From NCBI GenBank assembly GCA_015068245.1, contig SVKU01000006.1, positions 38,818 through 102,817 of the forward strand: a stretch of 64,000 nucleotides of DNA, given 5' to 3'. Origin of the DNA: Oscillospiraceae bacterium. GTDB lineage: Bacteria; Bacillota; Clostridia; Oscillospirales; Oscillospiraceae. Both the position numbers and the translations under genes were made by a program. The notes under the pieces are model-generated. The model saw only the letters and a list, made by a program, of their open reading frames with translations, was not told the DNA's origin and searched no databases. This document shows, piece after piece, positions 1 through 9,018 of this stretch (positions within the stretch are counted from its first letter, which is position 1; every line of letters begins with the position of its first letter).

Positions 1-813
1 GGCATTCAGATGGGTCTGTGGGCAGGCGGCGTCATGGAACCCGGCCCCAGAGGCGGCATGTGGTGCTGCGTCGGCGGCAGTGCAGGTCCCATGGACGGCT
101 CCGCTTTCCTGCGCCTGAACAAGTACTGCAAGCGTTACTGCAACGAAGGCCTTATGGGCTATTGGGGCGGCGGCCTCCAGGGTGCACGTCAGCCCAAGGG
201 CGAGATATACTGCGTTTGGGACAGCAACTGGGCGGAAGAACTCCAGTACCAGACCCTTGACCATACTGCCGTTGAGTGCGACGAAAACAGCATCAGAATG
301 ATCGACCATCAGCTTGCTCGTGTTCGTGAAAAGGGCAAGGTCATGGGTATGGGCATGGGAGGTCCTCCCGCCAAGAATCCCGAAGAACAGGACTACATAG
401 TCTGCGCCGATACTCTGGAAGAACTGGCTGACAAGCTGGAGCTGGACGAGCAGAAAAAGGCCACATTCCTGGCCGAGATCGCCCGATATAACGAGCTGGC
501 TCATCTTGGAAAAGACCTGGATTACGCCAAGGATCCCCGTCAGCTCCATCCCATCGAAAAGGGTCCCTTCTACTGCAACGTGGAACGCAACCGCAAGGTT
601 GGATTCCTGATGGTGACCGTTGCCGGACTGAACACCGACGGCGACCAGAACGTGCTGGACAAGGACGACGAGCCCATCCCCGGCCTGTACGCCACCGGCA
701 ACTGCTGCGGCAACCGCTTCCCAATCATGTACACCACCCCTGTGGCAGGCGTCAGCATAGGCATCGCCTTCACTCTGGGGCGTATCGTTGGCGACCACGT
801 GGCAAAACTGTAA
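1..813 (+). CDS. FAD-dependent fumarate-reductase-like flavoprotein, C-terminal part (5' end outside window)
   Basis: Open reading frame enters from the left edge and stops at TAA; about 270 residues are visible. The C-terminus carries the FAD_binding_2 hallmark: a segment reading IPGLYATGNCCG, followed by a conserved glycine-rich closing helix, as in fumarate reductase, urocanate reductase and 3-ketosteroid dehydrogenase relatives. It aligns along its length with the complete flavoprotein at 17594-19321. The N-terminal dinucleotide fold, and any signal or FMN-binding domain, lie outside the window. A Met/Gly/Pro-rich loop (around residues 115-124 of the visible part) sits where the paralogue has another Gly-rich loop. 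Likely a cytoplasmic reductase of an unsaturated organic acid; the substrate cannot be told. Confidence 0.85.
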   Translation, partial: GIQMGLWAGGVMEPGPRGGMWCCVGGSAGPMDGSAFLRLNKYCKRYCNEGLMGYWGGGLQGARQPKGEIYCVWDSNWAEELQYQTLDHTAVECDENSIRMIDHQLARVREKGKVMGMGMGGPPAKNPEEQDYIVCADTLEELADKLELDEQKKATFLAEIARYNELAHLGKDLDYAKDPRQLHPIEKGPFYCNVERNRKVGFLMVTVAGLNTDGDQNVLDKDDEPIPGLYATGNCCGNRFPIMYTTPVAGVSIGIAFTLGRIVGDHVAKL

Positions 814-821
814 TGAATTAA

Positions 822-888
822 GCTGTCATTTCGAACGCCGATTTATCGGCGGAGAAATCGCACCCCCGGAAGTTTTTTCGGGGGTGCA
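822..888. repeat. Dispersed GTCATTTCGAA-type palindromic repeat with downstream hairpin
   Basis: Begins GTCATTTCGAA and contains the hairpin GCCGAT-tt-ATCGGC followed by GAGAAATC. A second hairpin then follows: GCACCCCCG and CGGGGGTGC arms around a short loop. The GTCATTTCGA/AGAAATC wording recurs at 31930 and 59625, and in degraded form at 2094 and 21119. The second hairpin may end transcription of the flavoprotein gene, although no clean T-run follows it. Confidence 0.6.
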
Positions 889-890
889 GC

Positions 891-920
891 TTGCACATGG
901 AAAGGATTTTTTGGTATAAT
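891..920 (+). promoter_or_regulatory. Promoter of the esterase lipoprotein gene
   Basis: TTGCAC (891-896), an 18-bp spacer and TATAAT (915-920). This predicts a start near 927 and a leader of about 37 nt before the ATG at 964. Confidence 0.65.
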
Positions 921-963
921 AGGAATACATCTATTTGTCATTTTTCAGAAACGGAGAAAACAT

Positions 964-2022
964 ATGAACACCGGAAAAGCCATCGTTTTGGCTATGATAC
1001 TGACTATCCTGCTGTGGACATCGGCATGTACTGCTACAAACTCTCCGGCACCTTCGGAAGGGCAAAAGACCGAAGAACCTGCCGTATCAGAGGCTGTTCC
1101 TGAAGAGGAAACTGCCGAGGTTGCTGAAGCACCCGTGGAACAGGAAGCAGATACAACGCCGACGCCGGAACCCTTTATCCCGGAAGAGTCACCCACTATT
1201 GAGCAGCTGCAGCAGGAGGTGCCTCAGCTGTTTACCCAGCATGAGTACCATGATGAGGAAACGGGGCTTTCCGTTTCGTACAACCTGTTTTTGCCTGAGG
1301 ATTATGACGAGAGCCAAAGCTATCCTCTGGTGATGTTTATTCCTGATTCCACCAGTGCGGGCAAAAGCACCGAAACAGTGCTGAAGCATTACGGATGCCT
1401 GATTTGGGCATCGGAAGCAGTTCAAAAAGAGGAACCCTGCATTGTTTTGGCACCTATGTATCCCCAGGTCATCATAGACGACCATGGCAGCTATACCACC
1501 ACGGATTACATTCCCCTGACTCGGAACCTTATCCTGTGGCTTGCAGAGACTTACTCTGTGGATACGAACCGTATTTACGGTACAGGACAGTCCATGGGCG
1601 CAATGACCACCATGTATCTGCAGGCGCAGTATCCCGATTTGTTTGCCGCAAGCCTTATCGTGGATGGACAGTGGGATCCGGCAGACCTGACCGGTTTGAC
1701 GGAAAGCAAGATGTTTTATTTTGCTGCTGAGGGTGATGATCGTGCCTATGCAGGTATGCAGTCACTTCAGCCGGTGCTGGAAGCTGCCGGGGCGGAGATC
1801 ACCAACGGCAAATGGAACGCAAAGTGGGATCTGGAAACCATGCACAGTGCTTTGGACGAAGTATTGGCAGAAGAAACCGACCTGAACTTTATCGTGTGGG
1901 AGCTTGGAAGCGTTATGGCAGAGGGACAGACCTCTCCTTTTGGAGAGCATATGTTCTCTTTTGTTCATCCATACAAAGTCCACGGCGTTCGCCATTGGCT
2001 GCTGAGCCAGACGGCGGAATGA
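964..2022 (+). CDS. Secreted alpha/beta-hydrolase lipoprotein (PHB-depolymerase/CE1-like esterase)
   Basis: 352 residues. The N-terminus has a short basic region, a hydrophobic core and a Cys at about residue 20 (WTSAC), typical of a lipoprotein signal. A Glu/Pro/Thr-rich linker follows to about residue 80. The rest is an alpha/beta-hydrolase: nucleophile elbow GQSMG with Ser near 210, and a late His (GEHMF) that could complete the triad. The layout resembles the esterases annotated as PHB depolymerase or CE1 family, so it probably cleaves esters on polysaccharide or other polymers outside the membrane. The start is chosen for CGGAGA upstream and the signal peptide. It has its own promoter and is followed by an intrinsic terminator, so it looks monocistronic. 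Confidence 0.8.
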   Translation: MNTGKAIVLAMILTILLWTSACTATNSPAPSEGQKTEEPAVSEAVPEEETAEVAEAPVEQEADTTPTPEPFIPEESPTIEQLQQEVPQLFTQHEYHDEETGLSVSYNLFLPEDYDESQSYPLVMFIPDSTSAGKSTETVLKHYGCLIWASEAVQKEEPCIVLAPMYPQVIIDDHGSYTTTDYIPLTRNLILWLAETYSVDTNRIYGTGQSMGAMTTMYLQAQYPDLFAASLIVDGQWDPADLTGLTESKMFYFAAEGDDRAYAGMQSLQPVLEAAGAEITNGKWNAKWDLETMHSALDEVLAEETDLNFIVWELGSVMAEGQTSPFGEHMFSFVHPYKVHGVRHWLLSQTAE

Positions 2023-2050
2023 ACGATTATTGATGTGTAAACAAACAGTA

Positions 2051-2083
2051 CCCCCGGCCGAAGATTTGGCCGGGGGTTGTTAT
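2051..2083 (+). terminator. Intrinsic terminator after the esterase
   Basis: Perfect arms CCCCCGGCC and GGCCGGGGG around an 8-nt loop, followed by TTGTTATT. Confidence 0.8.
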
Positions 2084-2128
2084 TGATATTAAGATCTTTC
2101 GCTGCGCTCAGGATGACAGCGTATAAGG

Positions 2129-3373
2129 CTATCTCACCTGTCCGTTGCCGTAGATAATAAATTTGCTGGAAGTCAGCTCGTACAGCCCCATGGGGCCGCG
2201 GGCGTGCATTTTCTGGGTGGATATGCCGATTTCCGCACCTAGGCCAAACTCGCCGCCGTCGGTAAAACGGGTGGAGGCGTTGACATACACCGCTGCTGCG
2301 TCAACTTCGTTCAGGAATCGCTGAGCGTTGAAGTAATCGGAGGTGACGATGCACTCGCTGTGACCGGTGGAGTATTTGGTTATATGCTCAATGGCCTCGT
2401 CTATATCGCTGACCACCTTGACAGCCAGCACATAGTCGCCGAACTCGGTGGCGTAGGCTGCCTCATCAGCTTCTTCAATACCCTCAAGTATGGCTCGGGT
2501 TTCGGCACAGCCCAGAATACGGGTATTGTTTTTGTCCAGCAGCTTCTTCGCCATGGGCAGGAACTGCTTTGCGATGGAGCGTGCCACCAACAGGGTTTCC
2601 GCTGCGTTGCAAACGGAGGGGCGGGAGCATTTTGCGTTGTATATGATGTTGGCCGCCATTTCAAGATCGGCGGAATCGTCTGCATATACATGACAGTTGC
2701 CAACGCCGGTTTCGATAACGGGAACTTTTGCGCCCTCTACGACGGAACGGATAAGACCCGCACCGCCTCTGGGGATAAGTACGTCCACATACTCAGACAA
2801 TGTCATCAGCTCGTTGGCGCTGGCACGGGAGGTATCTGCCACCAGACTTACGCAGTCCTCGGGCAGACCGGAAGTTTTTAATGCATTTCGCATAACGGTA
2901 ACAAAAGCGGTATTTGACAAAATGGCTTCCTTACCGCCACGGAGAATGACGGCATTGCCGGATTTAAGACAAAGCGCGGCGGCATCTACGGTGACATTTG
3001 GACGAGCCTCGTAAATAATGGCGATAACGCCCAGCGGAACACGCTTTTTGCCGATAACAAGACCGTTGGGACGGGTGATGGTGGACTCGAACTCCCCGAT
3101 AGGGTCGGCTGCGGCAGCAACCTGCTTCAATCCATCCACTACGGAAAGGATCCGGTTGTGGTCGAGGGAAAGGCGATCCAGCATGGCTTTGCTCATACCG
3201 CCGGATACGGCGTTTTCCAGATCCTTTGCGTTTTCGGAGAGAATGTATTCTTCGTTTTCCAAAATGGCATCTGCCATTTTCAAAAGAGCGTCATTTTTTG
3301 TGTTGGTTCCGGCAGTGGCGAGAATACGGGACGCCTGTTTTGCTGCCTGACCCTGAAGCTGCAGTGCTGTCAT
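2129..3373 (-). CDS. proA: Glutamate-5-semialdehyde dehydrogenase (gamma-glutamyl phosphate reductase)
   Basis: 414 residues, the usual length for ProA. It reduces gamma-glutamyl phosphate to glutamate semialdehyde with NADPH, the second step of proline synthesis. Recognisable family segments include KRVPLGVIAIIYEARPNVT, VIETGVGNCHVYAD with the following cysteine-containing NAKCSRPSVCNA, and FTDGGEFGLGAEIGISTQK near the end. The start overlaps the stop of proB by 4 bp (ATGA), implying translational coupling. No proC is visible nearby. Confidence 0.97.
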   Translation of the reverse strand: MTALQLQGQAAKQASRILATAGTNTKNDALLKMADAILENEEYILSENAKDLENAVSGGMSKAMLDRLSLDHNRILSVVDGLKQVAAAADPIGEFESTITRPNGLVIGKKRVPLGVIAIIYEARPNVTVDAAALCLKSGNAVILRGGKEAILSNTAFVTVMRNALKTSGLPEDCVSLVADTSRASANELMTLSEYVDVLIPRGGAGLIRSVVEGAKVPVIETGVGNCHVYADDSADLEMAANIIYNAKCSRPSVCNAAETLLVARSIAKQFLPMAKKLLDKNNTRILGCAETRAILEGIEEADEAAYATEFGDYVLAVKVVSDIDEAIEHITKYSTGHSECIVTSDYFNAQRFLNEVDAAAVYVNASTRFTDGGEFGLGAEIGISTQKMHARGPMGLYELTSSKFIIYGNGQVR

Positions 3374-4176
3374 TCGCTTATTCTCCTTCCTACAAACAAG
3401 GTGCCTATCTGACCGCCGTCAAGTATGGCGTAAAGGCTGTCGGTGTCGCTGCCGTTGGTGATTATCATATCTATACCGTTGGACATGGCCATATCGGCGG
3501 CAGACAGCTTCGTCACCATTCCGCCTGTACCGAGACCGGTGCCTGCACCGCCTGCAATACGGCGTATATCATCGTCCAGTACCCGCACTTCACGAATAAG
3601 CCGGGCTTTGGGATTCTGCCTTGGATCCTGCTCGTAAAGGCCGTCAATATCCGAAAGCAGAATGAGCATATCTGCGTCCACAAGTACGGCAACTATTGCC
3701 GAAAGGGTGTCGTTATCGCCGAAAACCTTATGTTCGGATTCAATTTCTTCAAAGCAGACCGAGTCGTTTTCGTTGACGATGGGAATGACACCAAGTTCAA
3801 GCAGAGAGTTGAAAGTGTTGATGAGATTCTGACGTCCTTTTGAGTTGTTTACATCATCGTAAGTCAGCAGAATCTGACCGATGTTGACACCGTATTCGCC
3901 GAAAAACTTGTCGTAAAGATGCATCAGCTCGCCCTGACCCACAGCCGCAGCAGCCTGTTTAAGCCGTAATTCGGTAGGGCGCTGAGCCATACCTAACTTG
4001 TAAACGCCGACTCCTATGGCGCCGGAGGAGACGAGTATGACTTCGTTTCCGGCGTTTTTGATGTCGGAAAGGACTCTGGCAAGACGGTCAAGGTTGCGGA
4101 AATCCGGTGCGCCGGATTCTGTATGTATCAGTGTGGAGGTGCCCACTTTAATGACGATTCTCTTTTTTTCTTCCAT
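3370..4176 (-). CDS. proB: Glutamate 5-kinase, short form without PUA domain
   Basis: 268 residues from the ATG at 4176, which lies behind GGCAGG and directly precedes MEEKKRIVIKVGTS. A longer in-frame start at 4293 would add 39 residues unrelated to the family. It phosphorylates glutamate, the first and feedback-regulated step of proline synthesis. The amino-acid-kinase fold is complete: KVGTS phosphate loop, VSSGAIGVG, NENDSV, and GTGGMVTKLSAA near the end. The roughly 100-residue C-terminal PUA domain of the E. coli enzyme is absent, as in many short ProB proteins. Co-transcribed with proA. Confidence 0.96.
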   Translation of the reverse strand: MEEKKRIVIKVGTSTLIHTESGAPDFRNLDRLARVLSDIKNAGNEVILVSSGAIGVGVYKLGMAQRPTELRLKQAAAAVGQGELMHLYDKFFGEYGVNIGQILLTYDDVNNSKGRQNLINTFNSLLELGVIPIVNENDSVCFEEIESEHKVFGDNDTLSAIVAVLVDADMLILLSDIDGLYEQDPRQNPKARLIREVRVLDDDIRRIAGGAGTGLGTGGMVTKLSAADMAMSNGIDMIITNGSDTDSLYAILDGGQIGTLFVGRRISE

Positions 4177-4207
4177 AGTATTTACCTGCCTGTTTTCTAT
4201 TGGAGAT

Positions 4208-4213
4208 ATTGTA
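4208..4213 (-). promoter_or_regulatory. Extended -10 element of the proBA promoter
   Basis: On the minus strand TGGTACAAT gives an extended -10 about 30 nt upstream of the proB start. No good -35 is visible at 17 bp (TGTTCA), consistent with reliance on the TG extension. Confidence 0.45.
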
Positions 4214-4292
4214 CCACAAACCGCTTTCTGTGAACAGATATGAAAACCGCCAATTTTTGATTCAACAAATATTTTGGATGGAGAATAAAGCA

Positions 4293-4321
4293 TTGACAGA
4301 AAATTGAACGTGTTGTAAAAT
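4293..4321 (+). promoter_or_regulatory. Strong promoter of the solute-binding lipoprotein
   Basis: TTGACA (4293-4298), exactly 17 bp, TAAAAT (4316-4321). Divergent from proBA. Confidence 0.75.
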
Positions 4322-4372
4322 TCAATGCGGTAATTACTTTATTTACCAAATTTGGAAAGGAAGGTCTATCAA

Positions 4373-6127
4373 ATGAAGAGATTGCTCACTCTCCTTCTGG
4401 CTGCCGCCATGCTGCTTTGCGTGTTCACAGGCTGCGCCGGCAAGGAAGAACCCGCCGAGTCTTCTGCTCCTGCTGAGGAATCCGCGCCCGCAGCTGTGGA
4501 ATCCGCACCCGCAGAAGAGTCTGCACCCGAAGAAGCTCCCGCCGAGGGCGAAGAAGCTCCTGCCGAAGAAGAGGCAGAAAACACCTATATCGGGCTTGAT
4601 GCTGCTATGGAACAGCGTGTTTCCTACGATTTGCCCATCTGCACCAACGATGAGGTCTATACCGTATTCGAAACAACTGCCGACAGCTCCACTGCTATCC
4701 AGACCAAGTATCCCACCTTGTGGTATGAAATGGTTGGCCTGAACATGGAGTTTACCTCCGTTCCCAACAGCGTTGCTTCCGAAAAACTGAATCTGACCAT
4801 CGCTGCCGAAACTTATTATGACATCATGCCCACCAGCACCGGCGGCCTGTTCGCAACCATCGACGTGGCTGTTGAAGACGAGGTCCTGTGGGACTTTGCT
4901 CCTTATCTCGAGGAGTATATGCCCAACTACAACATGCTTATCCACTCTGACCCCCAGTATGAAGCCAACAGCTTCTCCGACAATGGCGCACTTACCAACC
5001 TGATGCAGTTCTACCACACTCCCTACACTTCCGACTACGGTCCCATGATCCGTCAGGATATGCTGGATGGCGTTGGTCTGGAAACACCTGTTACCTTCGA
5101 TGATTGGGACGAGGTTCTCCGTGCTGTTAAGGACGAATACGACCTTGACGCTGCCATGATCCTTTCTCAGTCCGGTGTCGGCCGCAACAACTACTTCTGC
5201 GCAGGCTACGGTATAGCAGGCGAAGTTGGCCTCAGCCCCATGCTGAACATTCCTCTTTATATTGAAAACGAAACCGTTTACTATGGTGCCATCGCCGATG
5301 CTTTCTATGATTACCTCAAGATGGTCAGCACCTGGTATGCTGATGGTATCATCTATCAGGATTACTACACCATGACCGGCTGGTCTCCCGACAATAAGCC
5401 CATCTACGCCGGTGAAACCTTTGTTTGGTGCGACGACAACCGTACCATCGATACCTATCAGTACAACCTGACCGACAAGTTTGGCGACGCAGTTGTCTGG
5501 CCCGTAACCGATCCTGTTCTTGAAGAAGGCAGTACAAAGGTTCTTGCCAGCTCCATCCGTGTCAGCGAAGGCGGCTGCTATCTGTCCACCACCCTGCTGG
5601 ACAAGGATTGGGAAACCTTCCTCAGATGCTGCGACTATGCTTACAGCGAAGACAGCGACTATCTGCTGACTTACGGTATCGAAGGTGAAGGCTTTGAGTT
5701 CGACGAAAACGGTGATCCTCAGTACACCGAACTCATTACCAACAACCCCGAAGGCTATTCTATGGCTGACGCCAAGACCCTGTATACTCCCATATCTTTG
5801 TGCGGCGGCGTTCTGTTCAACGAAGCTTCCAAGATCATGTACTCCGATGCATACAATGCCTGCGGCGAAAAGTGGGATCGCAGCTGGGGCGAGATCATCA
5901 GCATGCCCATGGATGCTACCATGAATGCAGAAGAATCTGAGACTTACAGCACTCTGATCACCGACATCGCCACTTACTCCGGCGAAATGATCACCAAGTT
6001 CATCGTTGGCGAAGCCGACCTTGATGCCGAATGGGACAATTATGTTGAAACTGTCCGTTCGCTCCGCCTTGACGAAGCTCTGGCATGCCAGCAGGCTGCT
6101 TACGACCGTTACATCGGCAGAGGCTAA
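4373..6127 (+). CDS. Extracellular solute-binding lipoprotein (family 1, ABC-importer type)
   Basis: 584 residues from ATG 4373, placed about 8 nt after GGAAAGGAAGG; an upstream TTG at 4352 overlaps that ribosome site and is rejected. The signal peptide ends in a lipobox (FTGC, Cys near residue 20). A strikingly repetitive Glu/Ala/Pro/Ser linker (residues 24-68, recurring EESAPA units) tethers the binding domain to the membrane. The remainder resembles large family-1 oligosaccharide or peptide binding proteins of Clostridia, rich in Tyr, Trp and Asp. No permease or ATPase genes adjoin it, so it is either an orphan receptor or serves a transporter encoded elsewhere. Ligand unknown. Confidence 0.8.
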   Translation: MKRLLTLLLAAAMLLCVFTGCAGKEEPAESSAPAEESAPAAVESAPAEESAPEEAPAEGEEAPAEEEAENTYIGLDAAMEQRVSYDLPICTNDEVYTVFETTADSSTAIQTKYPTLWYEMVGLNMEFTSVPNSVASEKLNLTIAAETYYDIMPTSTGGLFATIDVAVEDEVLWDFAPYLEEYMPNYNMLIHSDPQYEANSFSDNGALTNLMQFYHTPYTSDYGPMIRQDMLDGVGLETPVTFDDWDEVLRAVKDEYDLDAAMILSQSGVGRNNYFCAGYGIAGEVGLSPMLNIPLYIENETVYYGAIADAFYDYLKMVSTWYADGIIYQDYYTMTGWSPDNKPIYAGETFVWCDDNRTIDTYQYNLTDKFGDAVVWPVTDPVLEEGSTKVLASSIRVSEGGCYLSTTLLDKDWETFLRCCDYAYSEDSDYLLTYGIEGEGFEFDENGDPQYTELITNNPEGYSMADAKTLYTPISLCGGVLFNEASKIMYSDAYNACGEKWDRSWGEIISMPMDATMNAEESETYSTLITDIATYSGEMITKFIVGEADLDAEWDNYVETVRSLRLDEALACQQAAYDRYIGRG

Positions 6128-6140
6128 GATTCAATAAAAA

Positions 6141-6170
6141 ATTCCCGGACGAAAGTCCGGGATTTTTTTA
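6141..6170 (+). terminator. Intrinsic terminator after the solute-binding lipoprotein
   Basis: CCCGGAC-gaaa-GTCCGGG followed by seven T residues; stem at 6144-6161. It separates this gene from the convergent opu operon. Confidence 0.92.
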
Positions 6171-6183
6171 TCTTGTTTAAATC

Positions 6184-6864
6184 TTATTCCGAGTCAGTCA
6201 GGAGCCGGTGCACACGATCAACGCACTCGGGGTTACCGATGTAATAAACAACATCGCCGTCTTTGAGGATCTCATATGGCCCGGGAGAAAGGATAATTTC
6301 CTTATCTCTGCCAACGGCAACAACGGTAGCCAGAGTGAGGTGCCAGAAGTTCAGATCCTGCAGAGTTTTGCCAAGATGAGGGCAATCCTCGGAAAGCCGG
6401 AACTGATACGGAACGAAGGGGTTTATTGTGCGGTAATGGGTCGTGCTCTCCCTTATTTCTTCGAGAAGATTTACTATGGCTTCAAAATCATCACGGTAGT
6501 GCCGAATCTTTTCATGAAGGGCCTTTTGCAGATCTGCAATGGTGTCCAGCTGACGAAACTGACGCACAAAAGCAACGGCTTTTTCCTCAGATATGACGGT
6601 TATGCCGCTTCCTATGGAACTTTCCACAATGCCCAGATCAGCCAGAACGCAGATAGCACGACGGGCGGTTTCGCTGGATACGCCGTATTGACTGGCAAGA
6701 GCAGAACGGGCATAGAGCCTGGTACCTTCGGGATAAACTCCTGCTGCGATTTTTGAGGCTACGTCACAGGCAATGCGCTGATAGCGGGGAATTTCTTCTT
6801 TCGCTGCACCATTGCCTGCGGACAGCTTTTCTTTGCTGAGATTATCTTGTTCAAATGTATCCAT
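6184..6864 (-). CDS. GntR-type regulator with TrkA-C (RCK_C) domain, BusR-like
   Basis: 226 residues. Residues about 27-100 form a GntR winged helix (LYARSALASQYGVSSETARRA as recognition region). A helical linker follows, and residues about 140-224 match the TrkA-C/RCK_C domain, including GKTLQDLNF and LSPGPYEILKDGD. The same architecture defines BusR of lactococci and streptococci, a c-di-AMP-responsive repressor of an osmolyte transporter. Its position as last gene of an osmoprotectant ABC operon, overlapping the binding-protein gene by 14 bp, supports the same role. c-di-AMP binding itself is inference from family. The ribosome site (GGAG) is about 13 nt from the ATG, so expression is probably coupled to the upstream gene. 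Confidence 0.88.
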   Translation of the reverse strand: MDTFEQDNLSKEKLSAGNGAAKEEIPRYQRIACDVASKIAAGVYPEGTRLYARSALASQYGVSSETARRAICVLADLGIVESSIGSGITVISEEKAVAFVRQFRQLDTIADLQKALHEKIRHYRDDFEAIVNLLEEIRESTTHYRTINPFVPYQFRLSEDCPHLGKTLQDLNFWHLTLATVVAVGRDKEIILSPGPYEILKDGDVVYYIGNPECVDRVHRLLTDSE

Positions 6865-7747
6865 TCTGAGTCAGGAACTCCTTTGCAACTTCTTCAACCG
6901 AGCGGTTTTCAACATCCACCTGATAATTTAACTCCTGCATGGTGGTGTCGTCAATAGCTCCTGCAAAAGAATTCAGAAGTTCTTTAAGCTCGGGGTACTG
7001 TTCCAGAACCTCGTTGCGGCAAAGGGGAGCTCCGTGATACGGAGGGAATACGCCGCCGTCATCTTCGAGGATGGTCATGTCGTACTTTTTCAGCAGAGAG
7101 TCCGTGCCGAATACAACGATAACGTCAAGGTCGCCGGTGTCGATGGCTTCATAAAGCAGGCTGGTGTCCATTTTGAGGTTTTCCTTGAAGTTCAGCCCAT
7201 AGGTGGCAACGATGCCGTCATAACCGTCGTGGACTCTTGTGTAGAATGTATGACCTGCACCAAAGCTGAGATCTCCGGAAATGGCGGCCAGGTCGGAAAT
7301 TTTGGAAACGCCCAGCTCTTCAACACGGCTTGTTTTTATGGCCAGAGCGTAGGTGTTGTTAAGACCGACGGGGTCGAACATTGTAAAACTGTAATTGTCG
7401 TTCAGCTGGGTCTGGCAAGTGTTCAGGATATCGTCGCTCGTGATTCCGGGAGCCAGTTCCAGGTCAAGGATCTCGTTATATGCCGTGCCGGTATATTCAA
7501 AATAGAGATCAATTTCGCCCTTTTCCATGGCAGGAATACAGACAGAGGTGCCGCCGAGATTCAGCTTTCTGTTAACGGTTATGTCTGTTTTGGCTTCGAT
7601 GAGCTGAGCGTACATCTCGCCCATAAGAATATTTTCCGTGTACTGCTTGGAGCCGATGGTTATGCCTTTGCCGGAACTGCAGCCGGTAAGCATAGCGGCA
7701 GCAATGCAGATTACAAGGAGCATAGCCAGTATTTTTTTGTTGTTCAT
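6851..7747 (-). CDS. Osmoprotectant (glycine betaine/choline-type) ABC transporter substrate-binding lipoprotein
   Basis: 298 residues with a lipoprotein signal (MLTGC, Cys near 23). The mature part begins with the OpuAC/OpuCC signature (ITIGSKQYTENILMGEMYA) and includes the GEIDLYFEYTGTAY segment that forms part of the quaternary-ammonium cage in this family. It is the membrane-anchored receptor delivering glycine betaine, carnitine or choline to the permeases encoded just upstream. AAGGAAGG precedes the ATG. Fourth gene of the opu operon. Confidence 0.93.
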   Translation of the reverse strand: MNNKKILAMLLVICIAAAMLTGCSSGKGITIGSKQYTENILMGEMYAQLIEAKTDITVNRKLNLGGTSVCIPAMEKGEIDLYFEYTGTAYNEILDLELAPGITSDDILNTCQTQLNDNYSFTMFDPVGLNNTYALAIKTSRVEELGVSKISDLAAISGDLSFGAGHTFYTRVHDGYDGIVATYGLNFKENLKMDTSLLYEAIDTGDLDVIVVFGTDSLLKKYDMTILEDDGGVFPPYHGAPLCRNEVLEQYPELKELLNSFAGAIDDTTMQELNYQVDVENRSVEEVAKEFLTQNGYI

Positions 7748-7765
7748 AATCTTACCTTCCTTTTA

Positions 7766-8374
7766 TTATGCTGTGTGGTTTGATTTGCGTATGAGCTTCT
7801 TTTCAAAGAAACCTATTGAATACTCAAAGAATACTGCCAGCACCGAAACCGGAATGGCGCCGGAGAGCATCATTGTCATATTTCTGGTCTGAATACCTCT
7901 CCAGATAAGCATACCCAAACCGCCTGCGCCAATGAATACGCCGGTGGTGGCTATGCCGAGAGCAGATACCACTGCAAGCCTGACACCTGTAAGGATCATG
8001 GGCATTGCCAGCGGAAAACGTATTTTGGTAAAAATCTGAAGCGTTGTCATACCGATACCCCGGGCTGCGCGAATTGTACCCGGGTCAACGGAGGACAAGC
8101 CGAGATATGTGTTGCGTATTACCGGGAACAGAGAATACAAAAAGATTGCAACTATGACCGTTGAATTGTTAAGACCGAAAATCAGCATAACAAAAGTAAG
8201 CATGGCCAGAGTCGGAACGGTCTGAATGGCATCGATAATCAAAAACAGATATCGGCTCAGCTTGGAATGATTCAGCAAATATGCCGCCAAAGGCAGGCCG
8301 ACGATACATGCCAGCAGTACGCCAAGAAAGGCGATTTGCAGGTGGACAAGGGTTGCGCTGACTACATTACTCAT
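7766..8374 (-). CDS. Osmoprotectant ABC transporter permease (OpuCD/OpuCB type)
   Basis: 202 residues from ATG 8374, which sits behind GAGGAGG; the longer frame back to 8476 would add 34 hydrophilic residues and is rejected. About five or six membrane helices and the binding-protein-dependent transport loop (AARGIGMTTLQIFTKIRFPLA), with the EAA-like Gly, identify it as an inner-membrane permease. It overlaps the preceding permease gene by 4 bp (ATGA). Confidence 0.92.
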   Translation of the reverse strand: MSNVVSATLVHLQIAFLGVLLACIVGLPLAAYLLNHSKLSRYLFLIIDAIQTVPTLAMLTFVMLIFGLNNSTVIVAIFLYSLFPVIRNTYLGLSSVDPGTIRAARGIGMTTLQIFTKIRFPLAMPMILTGVRLAVVSALGIATTGVFIGAGGLGMLIWRGIQTRNMTMMLSGAIPVSVLAVFFEYSIGFFEKKLIRKSNHTA

Positions 8375-9018
8375 ACTGCTGCCTCCTCGCTTTTGTGCCG
8401 GCTTGCACGTTTTATAACGAGGTTGAGTAACGCGCTGACCACCAGGGAAAGAACGGTGGCCGGTATCGCTCCGCAAAATACAAGGCCGAAATTATAACTC
8501 TGCAGCCCCATCCAGATCAGGTCGCCCAGACCACCACCGCCAATAAATGCCGCCAGAGTTGCCCAGCTTATGATATAAATTGTGCTGAGGCGTATGCCGG
8601 TTATGATGGCAGGAAGTGCCAGGGGGATCTGAACAAGCCGGAGCATTTGCATTTTGCTCATACCCATGCCGGTGGCAGCCTTAATGCATTTGGGACTTAC
8701 CTCGCAGATGCCTGTGTAAGTGGCCCTGAGAATGGGCAGAAGCGAGTAGAGGAACAGCACGGCAACGGCAGGAATATATCCGATGCCAAGAAGAATCATT
8801 GCAGCACCCAGCAGCACGATGCTTGGTATGGTGTTTACAACGCCGAATACTGCCATAACGACTTTTGCGGGCTTTTCGTGGTAAGTCAGCCAGATGCCCA
8901 CAGGAATGGCCACGATCATGCCCAGCAGTATTGCCGCTGCGCTGATACCGATGTGCTGGAGCAATGCCCGGAGGATTTCCGGCAGATTTTTCTGAAACTC
9001 AACAAAGAAATCAGCCAT
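8371..9018 (-). CDS. Osmoprotectant ABC transporter permease (OpuCB/OpuCD type)
   Basis: 215 residues from ATG 9018 (MADFF), 7 nt after GGAGG; a nearer ATG at 9024 directly abuts that site and is less likely. Sequence is clearly paralogous to the neighbouring permease, with matching coupling loop (AATGMGMSKMQMLRLVQIPLALP). The gene overlaps the end of the ATPase gene by 8 bp. Together the two permeases would form the heterodimeric channel. Confidence 0.92.
   Translation of the reverse strand: MADFFVEFQKNLPEILRALLQHIGISAAAILLGMIVAIPVGIWLTYHEKPAKVVMAVFGVVNTIPSIVLLGAAMILLGIGYIPAVAVLFLYSLLPILRATYTGICEVSPKCIKAATGMGMSKMQMLRLVQIPLALPAIITGIRLSTIYIISWATLAAFIGGGGLGDLIWMGLQSYNFGLVFCGAIPATVLSLVVSALLNLVIKRASRHKSEEAAV

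Noticed and set aside
4176..4293. Longer N-terminus for glutamate 5-kinase
   Set aside because: The extra 39 residues lack family similarity and run through the proBA promoter.
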